This document shows, one piece after another, positions 51,648 through 59,426 of a stretch of 64,000 nucleotides of DNA. The notes beneath the pieces are model-generated. The model did not search any database, was not told where the DNA came from, and saw nothing but the letters and a program-made list of their open reading frames with translations. Source of the DNA: Pseudomonadota bacterium (GTDB lineage: Bacteria > Pseudomonadota > Gammaproteobacteria > Pseudomonadales > Oceanobacteraceae); assembly GCA_030145845.1 (NCBI GenBank), contig JAIXHJ010000003.1, positions 186,426-250,425 of the forward strand, read 5' to 3'. The number at the start of each line of letters is the position of its first letter. The stretch's first letter is position 1. The position numbers and the translations under genes were made by a program.

Positions 51648-53981
51648 ATGTTGTTTAGAAGTGTAAAAGTGCTTGTGTCGGGTCTGAAAACAGGGCCGCT
51701 GATGAATGTTCCTGCGGCCGTTCTGCTGGCTGGCCTGCTGTCCGGTTGTCAGCAGGAACCGGTTGCCGGGGTGGTGACACTGCCGGGGGCAGAGGCGGAC
51801 TGGTCCGGCTTCCGCGCGCAGTGGGTGGTGGACGGTGTGCCCGGCGAATCCGTCCCGGTTACCGCTGACGGCCATTTCCAGCTGCCGCTGCCGCCGGTGG
51901 ATGATGCGGACGCGGTTATCGTGGAAGTCAGTCAGGGGCGTTATCGTCTGCGCGCGTTACCACCGGCGGAACCACTGACGGTATCGGCTGAGACCACGGC
52001 CCGGCTGGCGCTGGCGGATACGAATAACGACGGTGTGATATCCGTGGCGGAAGCCGGCAGCTACCGCAGTATGCCGGCGACAGCGACGGCTGATATGACC
52101 ATGATTGTGCACAGTGTGCTGTACACACCACTGGCCGCCGGCATGGATCTGAACCGTGATGCCCCATTGCTTGAACGTTATGCCGACAGCTGGAAGCTGG
52201 CCCGGGCAGTGGCTCACAGTCCGCAACACATGACGGCTTTCCGCCTGCGATACCATGATCAGCTGGCCCGCAGTTACGCTTTACTGCATAACGATCCGGA
52301 ATTTGCCTCATCGGCAGATCCACTGAATCCTGAACAGACACTGATGCTGCGCCTGGATGACACGGGTAAGCCGCTGCCGTGGCAGCATCTGGATTTTGCC
52401 GCCGGCCGCTGGGCATGCGTGGATTACTTCGAAAAAGGCAAACGCCACCCGGAAATTATCGGTCAGTGGCCGCTGGGCGTGCGTCTGTGGGCCGTCGGAG
52501 AAGAATTACAGGGCGCGCTGCAGCAATCCCGTGCGCAAGCGATCATCCGTGCTTACAACAGCGCATCACGTTGCGGTTATCAGGGCTGGCGTCTGCCGAC
52601 CCGGCTGGAGCTGAAGACCCTGACGGACCGTAAAAGCGGCGAGTGGGATTTTCCCCGTTCACTGCCGTTCTCAGGCGCCGGCCGCTTCTGGGTAAGCACA
52701 GAGCAGGGCGGAGCACAGGTCTTTGATCTGCAGAATGACACCATGGTTGAAGGTGCCGGTGAAGCCCAGGTGCTGCCGTTTTCTTTTACCGCCGATGCAC
52801 CGCCACCGGTGAAAGAGCGTCGTACCACGCCAGTGGACCTGCCGGCGTTGCGTGCCATTTACAGCCGTCCGTCAGCGCAATGGCCGGCACCTGCGGTTGA
52901 TGCCGGTGTGCACTGGCAGGAACTGGGATCACTGCCAGCGGTGCCGTTTCCGGCGGAGAATCCGTACAGTGAAGAAAAAGTCGCACTGGGACAGACGCTG
53001 TTTTTTGATACCGGCCTGTCAGCCAAAGGCAACACCGCCTGCGCCAGCTGTCACCTGCCGGATCAGCAGTGGAGCGATCAGCGTAAAGTGTCGGTCGGCA
53101 GCTTCGGCAAGGAAGGGGTACGGAATGCCATGCCGATTCAGAACACCGCGTACAACACGTCATTGTTCTGGGACGGTCGCGTGGTAACGCTGGAAGAGCA
53201 GTCGATTCATCCGATCCTTGATCGTCTGGAAATGGCGCTGACCCTGGACGAACTGCTGGAAAAAATTAAGGCCAACCCGGTGTATCCGGATTTATTCCGC
53301 GCGGCATTCGGGGATGCTGAGATTACACTGCAGCGTTATAAACAGGCTGTGGCGACGTTTGAACGGACCTTAATCAGCCGCCCGGCGGCGCTGGATCGTT
53401 TCCTGGCCGGTGAGCCGCAAGCCATGAGTGATCAGCAGATCTGGGGGATGCATCTGTACCGGACCAAAGCCCGTTGCATGAACTGCCACAGTGGTCCGGC
53501 GCTGACCGATTACACGTTCCGTAACACAGGTCTGACCTGGTACGGCCGGTCACTGGAAGATGAAGCGCGCTTTAATCAGACCTTTAATATTTCAGATATG
53601 GGTGCTTTCCGGGTGCCGTCACTGCGTGATATCACCTTCTCGGCTCCGTATATGCATAACGGTGTATTCCGGGTGCTGGCACGGGAGCGCAGCGATGGCA
53701 GTGTGGCCGGGGTGATTCCTATGTATAACGCCGGCATGACCAAAGGCCGTAATGCCAACTATCCGCAGTACCGGCACAAATACGACCCTTTCTTTCCGGT
53801 GGTGGACGATCTGATTCAGCCGCTGGGTCTGAGCAATCAGGAAATGCTGGCAGTGGGCGCCTTCCTGGAAGCGGTATCGGCCACGCCCCGCACGGCACCA
53901 GCCCCCTTCAGCGTTCTGCAGGAGCCGCGCTCAGAACTGACCGCCGGGCAGGCGACAGAGACGTCAGTCCGCGGGGAGTGA
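51648..53981 (+). CDS. Di-haem cytochrome c peroxidase/MauG-family lipoprotein with an extra N-terminal half
   Basis: A di-haem enzyme of 777 residues. A lipobox (LLSGC) ends a long signal region. The N-terminal half has an Ig-like segment, an EF-hand-like DTNNDGVISVAEA, and a DUF1566/Lcl-type domain (CGYQGWRLPTRLELKTL). The C-terminal half (from about residue 420) is the peroxidase/MauG fold with two haem sites, CASCH and CMNCH, the latter 145 residues after the first. PYMHNGVF and FNISDMGAFRVPSLRDI are family blocks. Such proteins reduce peroxide or oxidise a partner protein. It is divergent from the lipoprotein/TonB receptor pair. Start uncertain: ATG 51648 has charged residues for a signal peptide, ATG 51702 has a better AGGG. 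Confidence 0.85.
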   Translation: MLFRSVKVLVSGLKTGPLMNVPAAVLLAGLLSGCQQEPVAGVVTLPGAEADWSGFRAQWVVDGVPGESVPVTADGHFQLPLPPVDDADAVIVEVSQGRYRLRALPPAEPLTVSAETTARLALADTNNDGVISVAEAGSYRSMPATATADMTMIVHSVLYTPLAAGMDLNRDAPLLERYADSWKLARAVAHSPQHMTAFRLRYHDQLARSYALLHNDPEFASSADPLNPEQTLMLRLDDTGKPLPWQHLDFAAGRWACVDYFEKGKRHPEIIGQWPLGVRLWAVGEELQGALQQSRAQAIIRAYNSASRCGYQGWRLPTRLELKTLTDRKSGEWDFPRSLPFSGAGRFWVSTEQGGAQVFDLQNDTMVEGAGEAQVLPFSFTADAPPPVKERRTTPVDLPALRAIYSRPSAQWPAPAVDAGVHWQELGSLPAVPFPAENPYSEEKVALGQTLFFDTGLSAKGNTACASCHLPDQQWSDQRKVSVGSFGKEGVRNAMPIQNTAYNTSLFWDGRVVTLEEQSIHPILDRLEMALTLDELLEKIKANPVYPDLFRAAFGDAEITLQRYKQAVATFERTLISRPAALDRFLAGEPQAMSDQQIWGMHLYRTKARCMNCHSGPALTDYTFRNTGLTWYGRSLEDEARFNQTFNISDMGAFRVPSLRDITFSAPYMHNGVFRVLARERSDGSVAGVIPMYNAGMTKGRNANYPQYRHKYDPFFPVVDDLIQPLGLSNQEMLAVGAFLEAVSATPRTAPAPFSVLQEPRSELTAGQATETSVRGE

Positions 53982-53984
53982 CGG

Positions 53985-54008
53985 ACGGCGGGTATATTCC
54001 GCTATAAT
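53985..54008 (+). promoter_or_regulatory. Promoter of the globin-coupled cyclase gene
   Basis: A perfect TATAAT at 54003-54008 lies 69 bases before the start codon. The -35 is weak (TGACGG-like, 18 bases upstream, overlapping the end of the peroxidase gene). +1 is expected near 54015. Confidence 0.5.
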
Positions 54009-54076
54009 GGTGGGGCTTTTAACAACCGGGGTGCTCAGCCACTCCGGTTCACGTCCCGCTATGTTCCGGAGCTGTA

Positions 54077-55459
54077 ATGCCTGATCAGTTGCCTGTCGCT
54101 CAGATGACAGCCGAATGGTACGCCCACCTTCAACGCTACGATGACACCATCCACTCCCTGCTGCGTACGCTGGCCGGCAGTAACAGTGCCGCACTGGCGC
54201 AGTGCTTTTATCAGCAGATGCTGAATGACCCGTCTGCCGGTGCTTTTCTGTCGCATGATGACGTCCGTAACCGTCTGCACGGTTCCATGAGCCGCTGGAT
54301 CACCGACCTGTTCAGCGTCAGTGATCAGGAGGAATTAAAAGCCGTGGTCGCGCATCAGGTCACCATCGGCCGGGTGCATGCACGGATTTCCATTCCGGTA
54401 CATCTGGTGCTGCGTGGTGCGCGGGTGCTGAAAGAAGAATTTATTCTCTGCATCGCCGCACACGGCCCGCAGGACAGCGCGGTGCAGGCCCAGGCGGGAC
54501 GCCTGGTGATTGATATCATTGACCGTGCCATGGAAATCATGAGCTACGCCTATTCGGCATCCCACGACCGTAATTCACGTGCGGAAGAGGGTTACCGGCT
54601 GTTTTCCCTGACGCAGAACCTGGCCAGTGAACGGGAACGTCAGCGTGGCTCTCTGCTGGACTGGGAAAATCAGCTGATGTTCGGGCATGCCGTCGGCATG
54701 GATAAACAGCTGCTGACCGGCATCAGTAACTCGGAATTTGGTCTCTGGTTCCGCCACAAAGGCGCACACGCTTTCGAAGGCACACGCGAATCTGAGCAGA
54801 TTCTCGACACCATGATTCATATCGATAACGAGCTGCTGCCACAGCTGGCGGCCGGCGATAAATCGCAGCAGGAATACATTGATCACCTGCGGGAACTGCG
54901 TGATCAGGTGCGCAGCATTGCCTTTCATCTGGATGCGCTGTTTGAGCAGAATAACGAACTGGAAGCCGGACGCGATGTACTGACGCGTCTGCTCAACCGT
55001 AAATTCCTGCCGGTGGTGCTGTCACGTCAGATCACCTATGCCAACCGTCATCAGCAGACCTTCGCGCTGCTGGCCATCGATATCGATCACTTCAAACAGA
55101 TCAACGACAGCTATGGTCACGAAGCCGGTGACGCGGTGCTGAAACAGCTGGCGGTGATGCTGATTGCCAACAGCCGGGCCGGCGATTATCTGTTCCGCAT
55201 GGGGGGTGAAGAATTCCTGATGTTAATGGTCGACGTGGACCGGAACAGCGCGGTGCAGAAGGCCGAAAAAATACGTCGCCTGATTGCCGCTGAAGCTTTT
55301 GTGCTGCCGGATAACCGCTCGCTGAATCTGACCATCAGTGTCGGCCTGACAGTGTTTGATGGCCACCCCGATTATCAGCTGCATCTCAAGCGCGCGGACA
55401 ATGCGCTTTACCGCGCCAAAAATAACGGCCGTAACTGTCTGATTGCAGACGCTGTCTGA
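54077..55459 (+). CDS. dosC: Globin-coupled diguanylate cyclase, DosC-like
   Basis: Oxygen-sensing enzyme making cyclic di-GMP from two GTP. At 460 residues it equals E. coli DosC in length. The globin domain (about 1-160) has the probable distal Tyr45 (CFYQQML) and proximal haem His101 in IGRVHARISIPVHLV. A helical middle domain (about 170-295) precedes GGDEF (about 300-458) with LTRLLNRKFLP, IDIDHFKQINDSYGHEAGD and an intact GGEEF active site (376-380). The product-inhibition site RxxD (R367-D370) is present five residues upstream. The phosphodiesterase partner DosP is not in the window. GGAG precedes the ATG. Confidence 0.94.
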   Translation: MPDQLPVAQMTAEWYAHLQRYDDTIHSLLRTLAGSNSAALAQCFYQQMLNDPSAGAFLSHDDVRNRLHGSMSRWITDLFSVSDQEELKAVVAHQVTIGRVHARISIPVHLVLRGARVLKEEFILCIAAHGPQDSAVQAQAGRLVIDIIDRAMEIMSYAYSASHDRNSRAEEGYRLFSLTQNLASERERQRGSLLDWENQLMFGHAVGMDKQLLTGISNSEFGLWFRHKGAHAFEGTRESEQILDTMIHIDNELLPQLAAGDKSQQEYIDHLRELRDQVRSIAFHLDALFEQNNELEAGRDVLTRLLNRKFLPVVLSRQITYANRHQQTFALLAIDIDHFKQINDSYGHEAGDAVLKQLAVMLIANSRAGDYLFRMGGEEFLMLMVDVDRNSAVQKAEKIRRLIAAEAFVLPDNRSLNLTISVGLTVFDGHPDYQLHLKRADNALYRAKNNGRNCLIADAV

Positions 55460-55461
55460 GC

Positions 55462-56370
55462 TCAGCGGTCAATAAAGGAATAATCCACCGGCATCACCAG
55501 TGACAGACTGGTTTTGCCGGCATAAACCCCCTGCGGAACCGGTGGCAGCGGTGATGCCAGCGTCAGCACTTTCAGTGCTGCCTTATCCAGCGCCGCGTGA
55601 CCGGAACTGCGGTGAATCTGTTTCGCCGTGACCGTACCGTCTCTCTGCATGGTGAACGCCACGTAAACCGTCCCTTCCTCGCGCCGGCGCCGGGCTTTGG
55701 CCGGGTAACGTTTGTGCTGGTTAAGCCAGCCCAGCAGCTGCTGCAGATAATCATCGCTGGCGCCCTGATGGCCGCCACTGCTCTGATCGGCCGCTGCGCC
55801 GGTGGATTTTTCCCGGGCCTGCGATGGCGCTGCCGCGTCGGCGCGCGCTTCGTTTTGCGTCTGTTCTGGCTGTTCTTCTGTTGGCTGTTCCGTTGGTTGT
55901 TCTGCTGACTGCGTTTGCTGCTCCGCGTCGTTCACGCTTGCCGCTGTTGGCTCAGGGTCTGACAGGTCTGCGCTGTCCTGCGGCTGGCGCAGCTGACTGT
56001 CGCGGCTGGTGACATCGCTGATTTTCAGTGCCTGACTGTCTTGGCTGGAGGTGGTTTCCGGTAGCGGTTCGGTTTTTACGGGCGGCGTTTCCGGCCGGGT
56101 TTCCGCTTCCGTCTTGGCTTTTGCTTCTGTAACCGGTTCCGGCTTGCTGACGGTTCGGGGTTCGGCCAGTCGCTGCAGGGTTGCTTCGTCGAATGCCACG
56201 GCGCCGAGACCGACGTTCAGACCGCCGCTTCCGGCCTGCAGGGCATTGCCCTGTACGCTGTCTGAGCGGTCAAAAAACGCTGCCGCCAGCGCCAGGTGCA
56301 ATACCACTGCCGCAGCAATGACCGCGCTCCACTGTACCGCGCCTGGTCTGAGCGTGGGCAGAGTCTCCAT
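55462..56370 (-). CDS. tonB: TonB-family energy transducer
   Basis: Carries proton-motive energy from ExbBD to outer-membrane receptors. The 302-residue protein has one N-terminal membrane anchor (VIAAAVVLHLALAAAFF), a long flexible periplasmic spacer rich in Pro, Glu, Thr and Gln (for example ETRPETPPVKTEPLPE), and a C-terminal TonB domain (LNQHKRYPAKARRRREEGTV, SSGHAALDKAALKVL). The start at 56370 (METLPTL) is chosen one base after the exbD stop; longer frames read into exbD. It ends the exb operon and is convergent with dosC. Confidence 0.92.
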   Translation of the reverse strand: METLPTLRPGAVQWSAVIAAAVVLHLALAAAFFDRSDSVQGNALQAGSGGLNVGLGAVAFDEATLQRLAEPRTVSKPEPVTEAKAKTEAETRPETPPVKTEPLPETTSSQDSQALKISDVTSRDSQLRQPQDSADLSDPEPTAASVNDAEQQTQSAEQPTEQPTEEQPEQTQNEARADAAAPSQAREKSTGAAADQSSGGHQGASDDYLQQLLGWLNQHKRYPAKARRRREEGTVYVAFTMQRDGTVTAKQIHRSSGHAALDKAALKVLTLASPLPPVPQGVYAGKTSLSLVMPVDYSFIDR

Positions 56371-56371
56371 C

Positions 56372-56770
56372 TCAGTTCCCCGCTTGTTCGCTGACCAGCT
56401 GCAGCTGGGCAAAACCACTGCGGCGTACGGCGGTCAGGACCGGGTCGAGCACGGCAGCGGTGGTGTGCTGGTCGGCGTGCAGCAGAATGCGGCTGGCGGG
56501 AGAATAGGCGGCCAGCAGGTTGCTGAGCTGTGCACTGGTGGTGGCCTGCTGGTTCAGCCACAGACCGCCGTCAGCGGTCAGCTCCAGCTGGATATCACCT
56601 TGGGCCGGCTGCTGGCTGTCGATATCCGGCAGACGGATATCCGCCGCCATCGGCCGTTGCATCTGGCCGGCGACCATAAAGAAAATCAGCAGCAGAAAAA
56701 CGATATTGATCAGCGGAATCAGATTGTCATCGGAGGCCGCTTTGCGCCGCGGGGTTAACAGCGGATTCAT
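56372..56770 (-). CDS. exbD: ExbD/TolR-family biopolymer transport protein, second copy
   Basis: A 132-residue single-pass protein of the ExbD/TolR family. One transmembrane helix near residues 18-35 carries the conserved acidic/hydrophobic pattern (LIPLINIVFLLLIFFMVAG), in which the usual Asp of the proton path reads as Asn (LINIVFLLLIF). The periplasmic part follows (DIRLPDIDSQQPAQGDIQL). It overlaps the first ExbD gene by ATGA and precedes tonB by one base. Two adjacent ExbD-like proteins probably form a mixed dimer in the ExbB pentamer (inference). Confidence 0.9.
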   Translation of the reverse strand: MNPLLTPRRKAASDDNLIPLINIVFLLLIFFMVAGQMQRPMAADIRLPDIDSQQPAQGDIQLELTADGGLWLNQQATTSAQLSNLLAAYSPASRILLHADQHTTAAVLDPVLTAVRRSGFAQLQLVSEQAGN

Positions 56771-57210
56771 GGTGCCTCCGCCGGCAGGGTTTTACCCAGT
56801 GATGCCGGGATTCCGGCCTGCTGCAACTGCTGCAGGATGGTGAGAATACGCTGCAGCTGAACCTGATCCTGCGGCAATACAATCAGCGGCAGTGTGCTGT
56901 CGCTGGCCTGCTGAATCTGCTGCAGTGCTTCGTCAGCGCTGGCGGGGTGGGTCAGCGCTGAGGTTGCGCTGGCAGAAAAACGGAAACCGCCGTCATTGGT
57001 CAGGACTAACAGGCGTGGCGTCTGTGCTGAACCGGTGCCATCCGCGGCGGCCGGAATATTCACTTCCAGCATTTTCCGGTGGATAAAGCTTGAGGTCAGC
57101 ATAAAAAACATCAGCAGAATAAACACCACATCAATCAATGCGGTGAGGCTGATGGTGCGTTTCCGGCGCGGGCGGAGCAGTCCGTTGCTGCTGGCGGTGA
57201 GGGCGTTCAT
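56767..57210 (-). CDS. exbD: ExbD/TolR-family biopolymer transport protein, first copy
   Basis: A 147-residue ExbD-family protein. The transmembrane helix ISLTALIDVVFILLMFFML contains the conserved proton-channel Asp (LIDVVFILLMF), unlike the second copy. The periplasmic segment is mixed beta/alpha with a C-terminal QIQQASDSTLPLIVLPQDQ block. It starts eight bases after exbB and overlaps the second copy by four bases. It is the functional ExbD candidate for energising TonB receptors in this and other loci. Confidence 0.92.
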   Translation of the reverse strand: MNALTASSNGLLRPRRKRTISLTALIDVVFILLMFFMLTSSFIHRKMLEVNIPAAADGTGSAQTPRLLVLTNDGGFRFSASATSALTHPASADEALQQIQQASDSTLPLIVLPQDQVQLQRILTILQQLQQAGIPASLGKTLPAEAP

Positions 57211-57218
57211 GCAGTCAG

Positions 57219-57884
57219 TCAGGCGCGGCGGATGCCCTGTGGCTGTTGCATACGACGCTGACGGCGGGCGTGCTGGCCGAGCATATATTCCAGATCGTTC
57301 TGCATGGCCGCGGCTTCGGTTTCCGCTTTGCGTTCCAGGGCGCTGTGAATCATGGTCACCGGAATGGCAACGGCCAGACCCACGGCGGTGGTCAGCAGCG
57401 CCTGCCAGATACCACCGGACAGAACGGCCGGGTCGACCTGGCTGCCGGCAGCTTCCATGGCTTTAAACGCTTCGATCATACCCAGTACGGTACCGAACAA
57501 ACCCAGCAGCGGCGCCAGCATGGCAATCACTTCCATCGGGCGCAGATAATTTTCCAGCGGGGCAATCAGCAGGCGGGCGCGGCGGAACAGCTCAGTACGC
57601 AGTTCGTCACCTTTCAGCTCGTTCTGATCCATCAGCTCGCGGCTCTGGTCGATCAGCTGAATACGGCCATTACGCTGGCCTTTGACCAGCAGTCTCAGCT
57701 GTGAGTTTTCGCCTTCGGCAAAGTAGCGCAGCAGATCGTCCGGGCGCACATTGGCGGCCGGACGCAGGCTCCAGTATTGCCAGATTTTCAGCAGGATGAG
57801 GCTGGTTGCGGCCAGTGAAAAAAGCACCAGAATGGCGACAACCGGGCCGCCGATGTCACTGATCAGCGATGATATCAGGTCCAC
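57219..57884 (-). CDS. exbB: MotA/TolQ/ExbB proton-channel family protein
   Basis: A 221-residue inner-membrane protein with three helices: residues about 11-33, 118-140 (IAMLAPLLGLFGTVLGMIEAF) and 157-180 (ALLTTAVGLAVAIPVTMIHS), the ExbB/TolQ signature. The start is GTG at 57884 with GGAGG six bases upstream. It leads exbB-exbD-exbD-tonB, which powers TonB-dependent import. A strong promoter with an overlapping Fur-like box lies upstream. Confidence 0.93.
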   Translation of the reverse strand: MDLISSLISDIGGPVVAILVLFSLAATSLILLKIWQYWSLRPAANVRPDDLLRYFAEGENSQLRLLVKGQRNGRIQLIDQSRELMDQNELKGDELRTELFRRARLLIAPLENYLRPMEVIAMLAPLLGLFGTVLGMIEAFKAMEAAGSQVDPAVLSGGIWQALLTTAVGLAVAIPVTMIHSALERKAETEAAAMQNDLEYMLGQHARRQRRMQQPQGIRRA

Positions 57885-57936
57885 GACTTACCTCCGGGCA
57901 GATGCCCTGTGTCAAACCGGGTCAGAATTTGGCCTG

Positions 57937-57965
57937 ATTATATTGTAAATAGGAATCTATATCAA
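57937..57965 (-). promoter_or_regulatory. exbB promoter with overlapping Fur-like box
   Basis: On the minus strand TTGATA (-35, 57965-57960), 17 bases and TATAAT (-10, 57942-57937) make a near-consensus promoter. The spacer (57945-57963, GTAAATAGGAATCTATATC) matches the 19-base Fur consensus at 12 positions. The placement fits iron repression, usual for exb-tonB operons. Confidence 0.6.
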
Positions 57966-58061
57966 TTTCGATTGTGTTTGCTTCTGGCGACTATGTCAGC
58001 AGGTTGAGCGGCGGGAGGGAACAGGGCTGCTGCCGCAGCCCGGGTTATGGAGACAGAAGAC

Positions 58062-59426
58062 TCAGGCGATCCAGATCTGTTTGATGTTCACAAACTCCTT
58101 AATGCCGTGGGGGCCGAGTTCACGGCCATAACCGGATAAACCAATGCCGCCGCTGGGCAGGCGCGGATCGGTTTTAACGATGCCGTTGACCGCGACCTGG
58201 CCGGCCTGCAGGCGTTCAGCGGCGCTGGCCGCCCGGCTCTGGTCGGTGGTCCAGATGCTGGCTCCCAGACCGTAGTCGGTGTCGTTGGCCAGTTGCAGCG
58301 CCTGATCAAAGTCGGCGGCGCGGCTGACGGCCAGCACCGGGCCGAAGGTTTCTTCGCTGAACGCGGCCATGCCGGGGGTTACGTCCACCAACAGGGTGGG
58401 CGGATAAAAGAAGCCGGTAGTGGAGGGCAGGTCGCCGCCCGTCAGACAGCGGGCACCGGCCTGAATGGTGCGGGTGACCTGATCGTGCAGGCCAAGCTGC
58501 AGATCCTTGCGTGCGATCGGCCCCAGCGCCTGTGAGTCTGCCTGCAGCGGGTCGCCGGTGGTCAGGGCGCGGAAGCGCTCATACAACCGGTCGCAGACCT
58601 GATCATAGACGGCGTCTTCAACGATCACGCGCTTGGCGGCGATGCACGACTGGCCGGCATTGATCATGCGCGACAGGGTAATCACGTCGCAGGCTTTTTC
58701 CAGATCGGCATCGGCCAGCACAATACAGGGGTCGGAGCCACCCAGTTCCAGTACGGCCGGTTTCAGCCCGGCGGCGGCCCGTGCCGCCACCAGTCGGCCG
58801 GCCTTGCCGGAACCGGTGAACGACACCGCTCTGACCGCCGGGTGGTCAATAACGTCGCCCACCTGTGGCGTCGCCAGCGGCAGGTTCAGCATGACACCCT
58901 CCGGCAGACCGGCGGCCTCAAAGGCTGCGCTCAGCGCTGCGGCTGTCGCCGGCACGTTGGGGTCCGCTTTCATCACGCAGGTATTGCCGGCCATTAACGC
59001 CGGGGCAAGAAATCTCAGCGCCAGCCAGACCGGTGCATTCCACGGCAGAATACCCAGCACGGTCCCCAGCGGCTGGTAGCAGACATAACTGTGACTGGCG
59101 TCCGAGGCCAGGGTTTCGGCGGCGAGAAACTCGGCCGCGTGATCCGCATAATATTCAGCGCACACGGCGGCTTTTTCCACCTCGCCCAGACCTTCACGCC
59201 AGGGCTTGCCCATTTCTTCGGCCATTAAACGTGTGAGGGTTTCTTTATGGTGGCGCAGCGAGGCGGCCACTGCCCGCAGTTTTTCTGCCCTGACGCTTAT
59301 CGGGGTATCGCGCCAGCCAGGAAAGGCCGCCGCCGCCCGCTCAATCATGTTGCTGGCCCGGGCATCGGTCAGTGGCTGCACCGGTGGCAGTGGCAGGCCA
59401 GTGGTTGGGTTAACAGGAGCTAACAT
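58062..59426 (-). CDS. doeC: Aspartate-semialdehyde dehydrogenase of ectoine catabolism (succinate-semialdehyde-dehydrogenase-like)
   Basis: NAD(P)-dependent aldehyde dehydrogenase of 454 residues. Catalytic C261 in AGQSCIAAKR, E227 in VLELGGSDP and N130 in PWNAPVW are all present, as is SFTGSGKAG for cofactor binding. By sequence it belongs to the short succinate-semialdehyde dehydrogenase group; in the doe operon of Halomonas the equivalent enzyme oxidises aspartate semialdehyde to aspartate. It overlaps doeA by 17 bases and ends the operon. Substrate assignment rests on context. Confidence 0.85.
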   Translation of the reverse strand: MLAPVNPTTGLPLPPVQPLTDARASNMIERAAAAFPGWRDTPISVRAEKLRAVAASLRHHKETLTRLMAEEMGKPWREGLGEVEKAAVCAEYYADHAAEFLAAETLASDASHSYVCYQPLGTVLGILPWNAPVWLALRFLAPALMAGNTCVMKADPNVPATAAALSAAFEAAGLPEGVMLNLPLATPQVGDVIDHPAVRAVSFTGSGKAGRLVAARAAAGLKPAVLELGGSDPCIVLADADLEKACDVITLSRMINAGQSCIAAKRVIVEDAVYDQVCDRLYERFRALTTGDPLQADSQALGPIARKDLQLGLHDQVTRTIQAGARCLTGGDLPSTTGFFYPPTLLVDVTPGMAAFSEETFGPVLAVSRAADFDQALQLANDTDYGLGASIWTTDQSRAASAAERLQAGQVAVNGIVKTDPRLPSGGIGLSGYGRELGPHGIKEFVNIKQIWIA

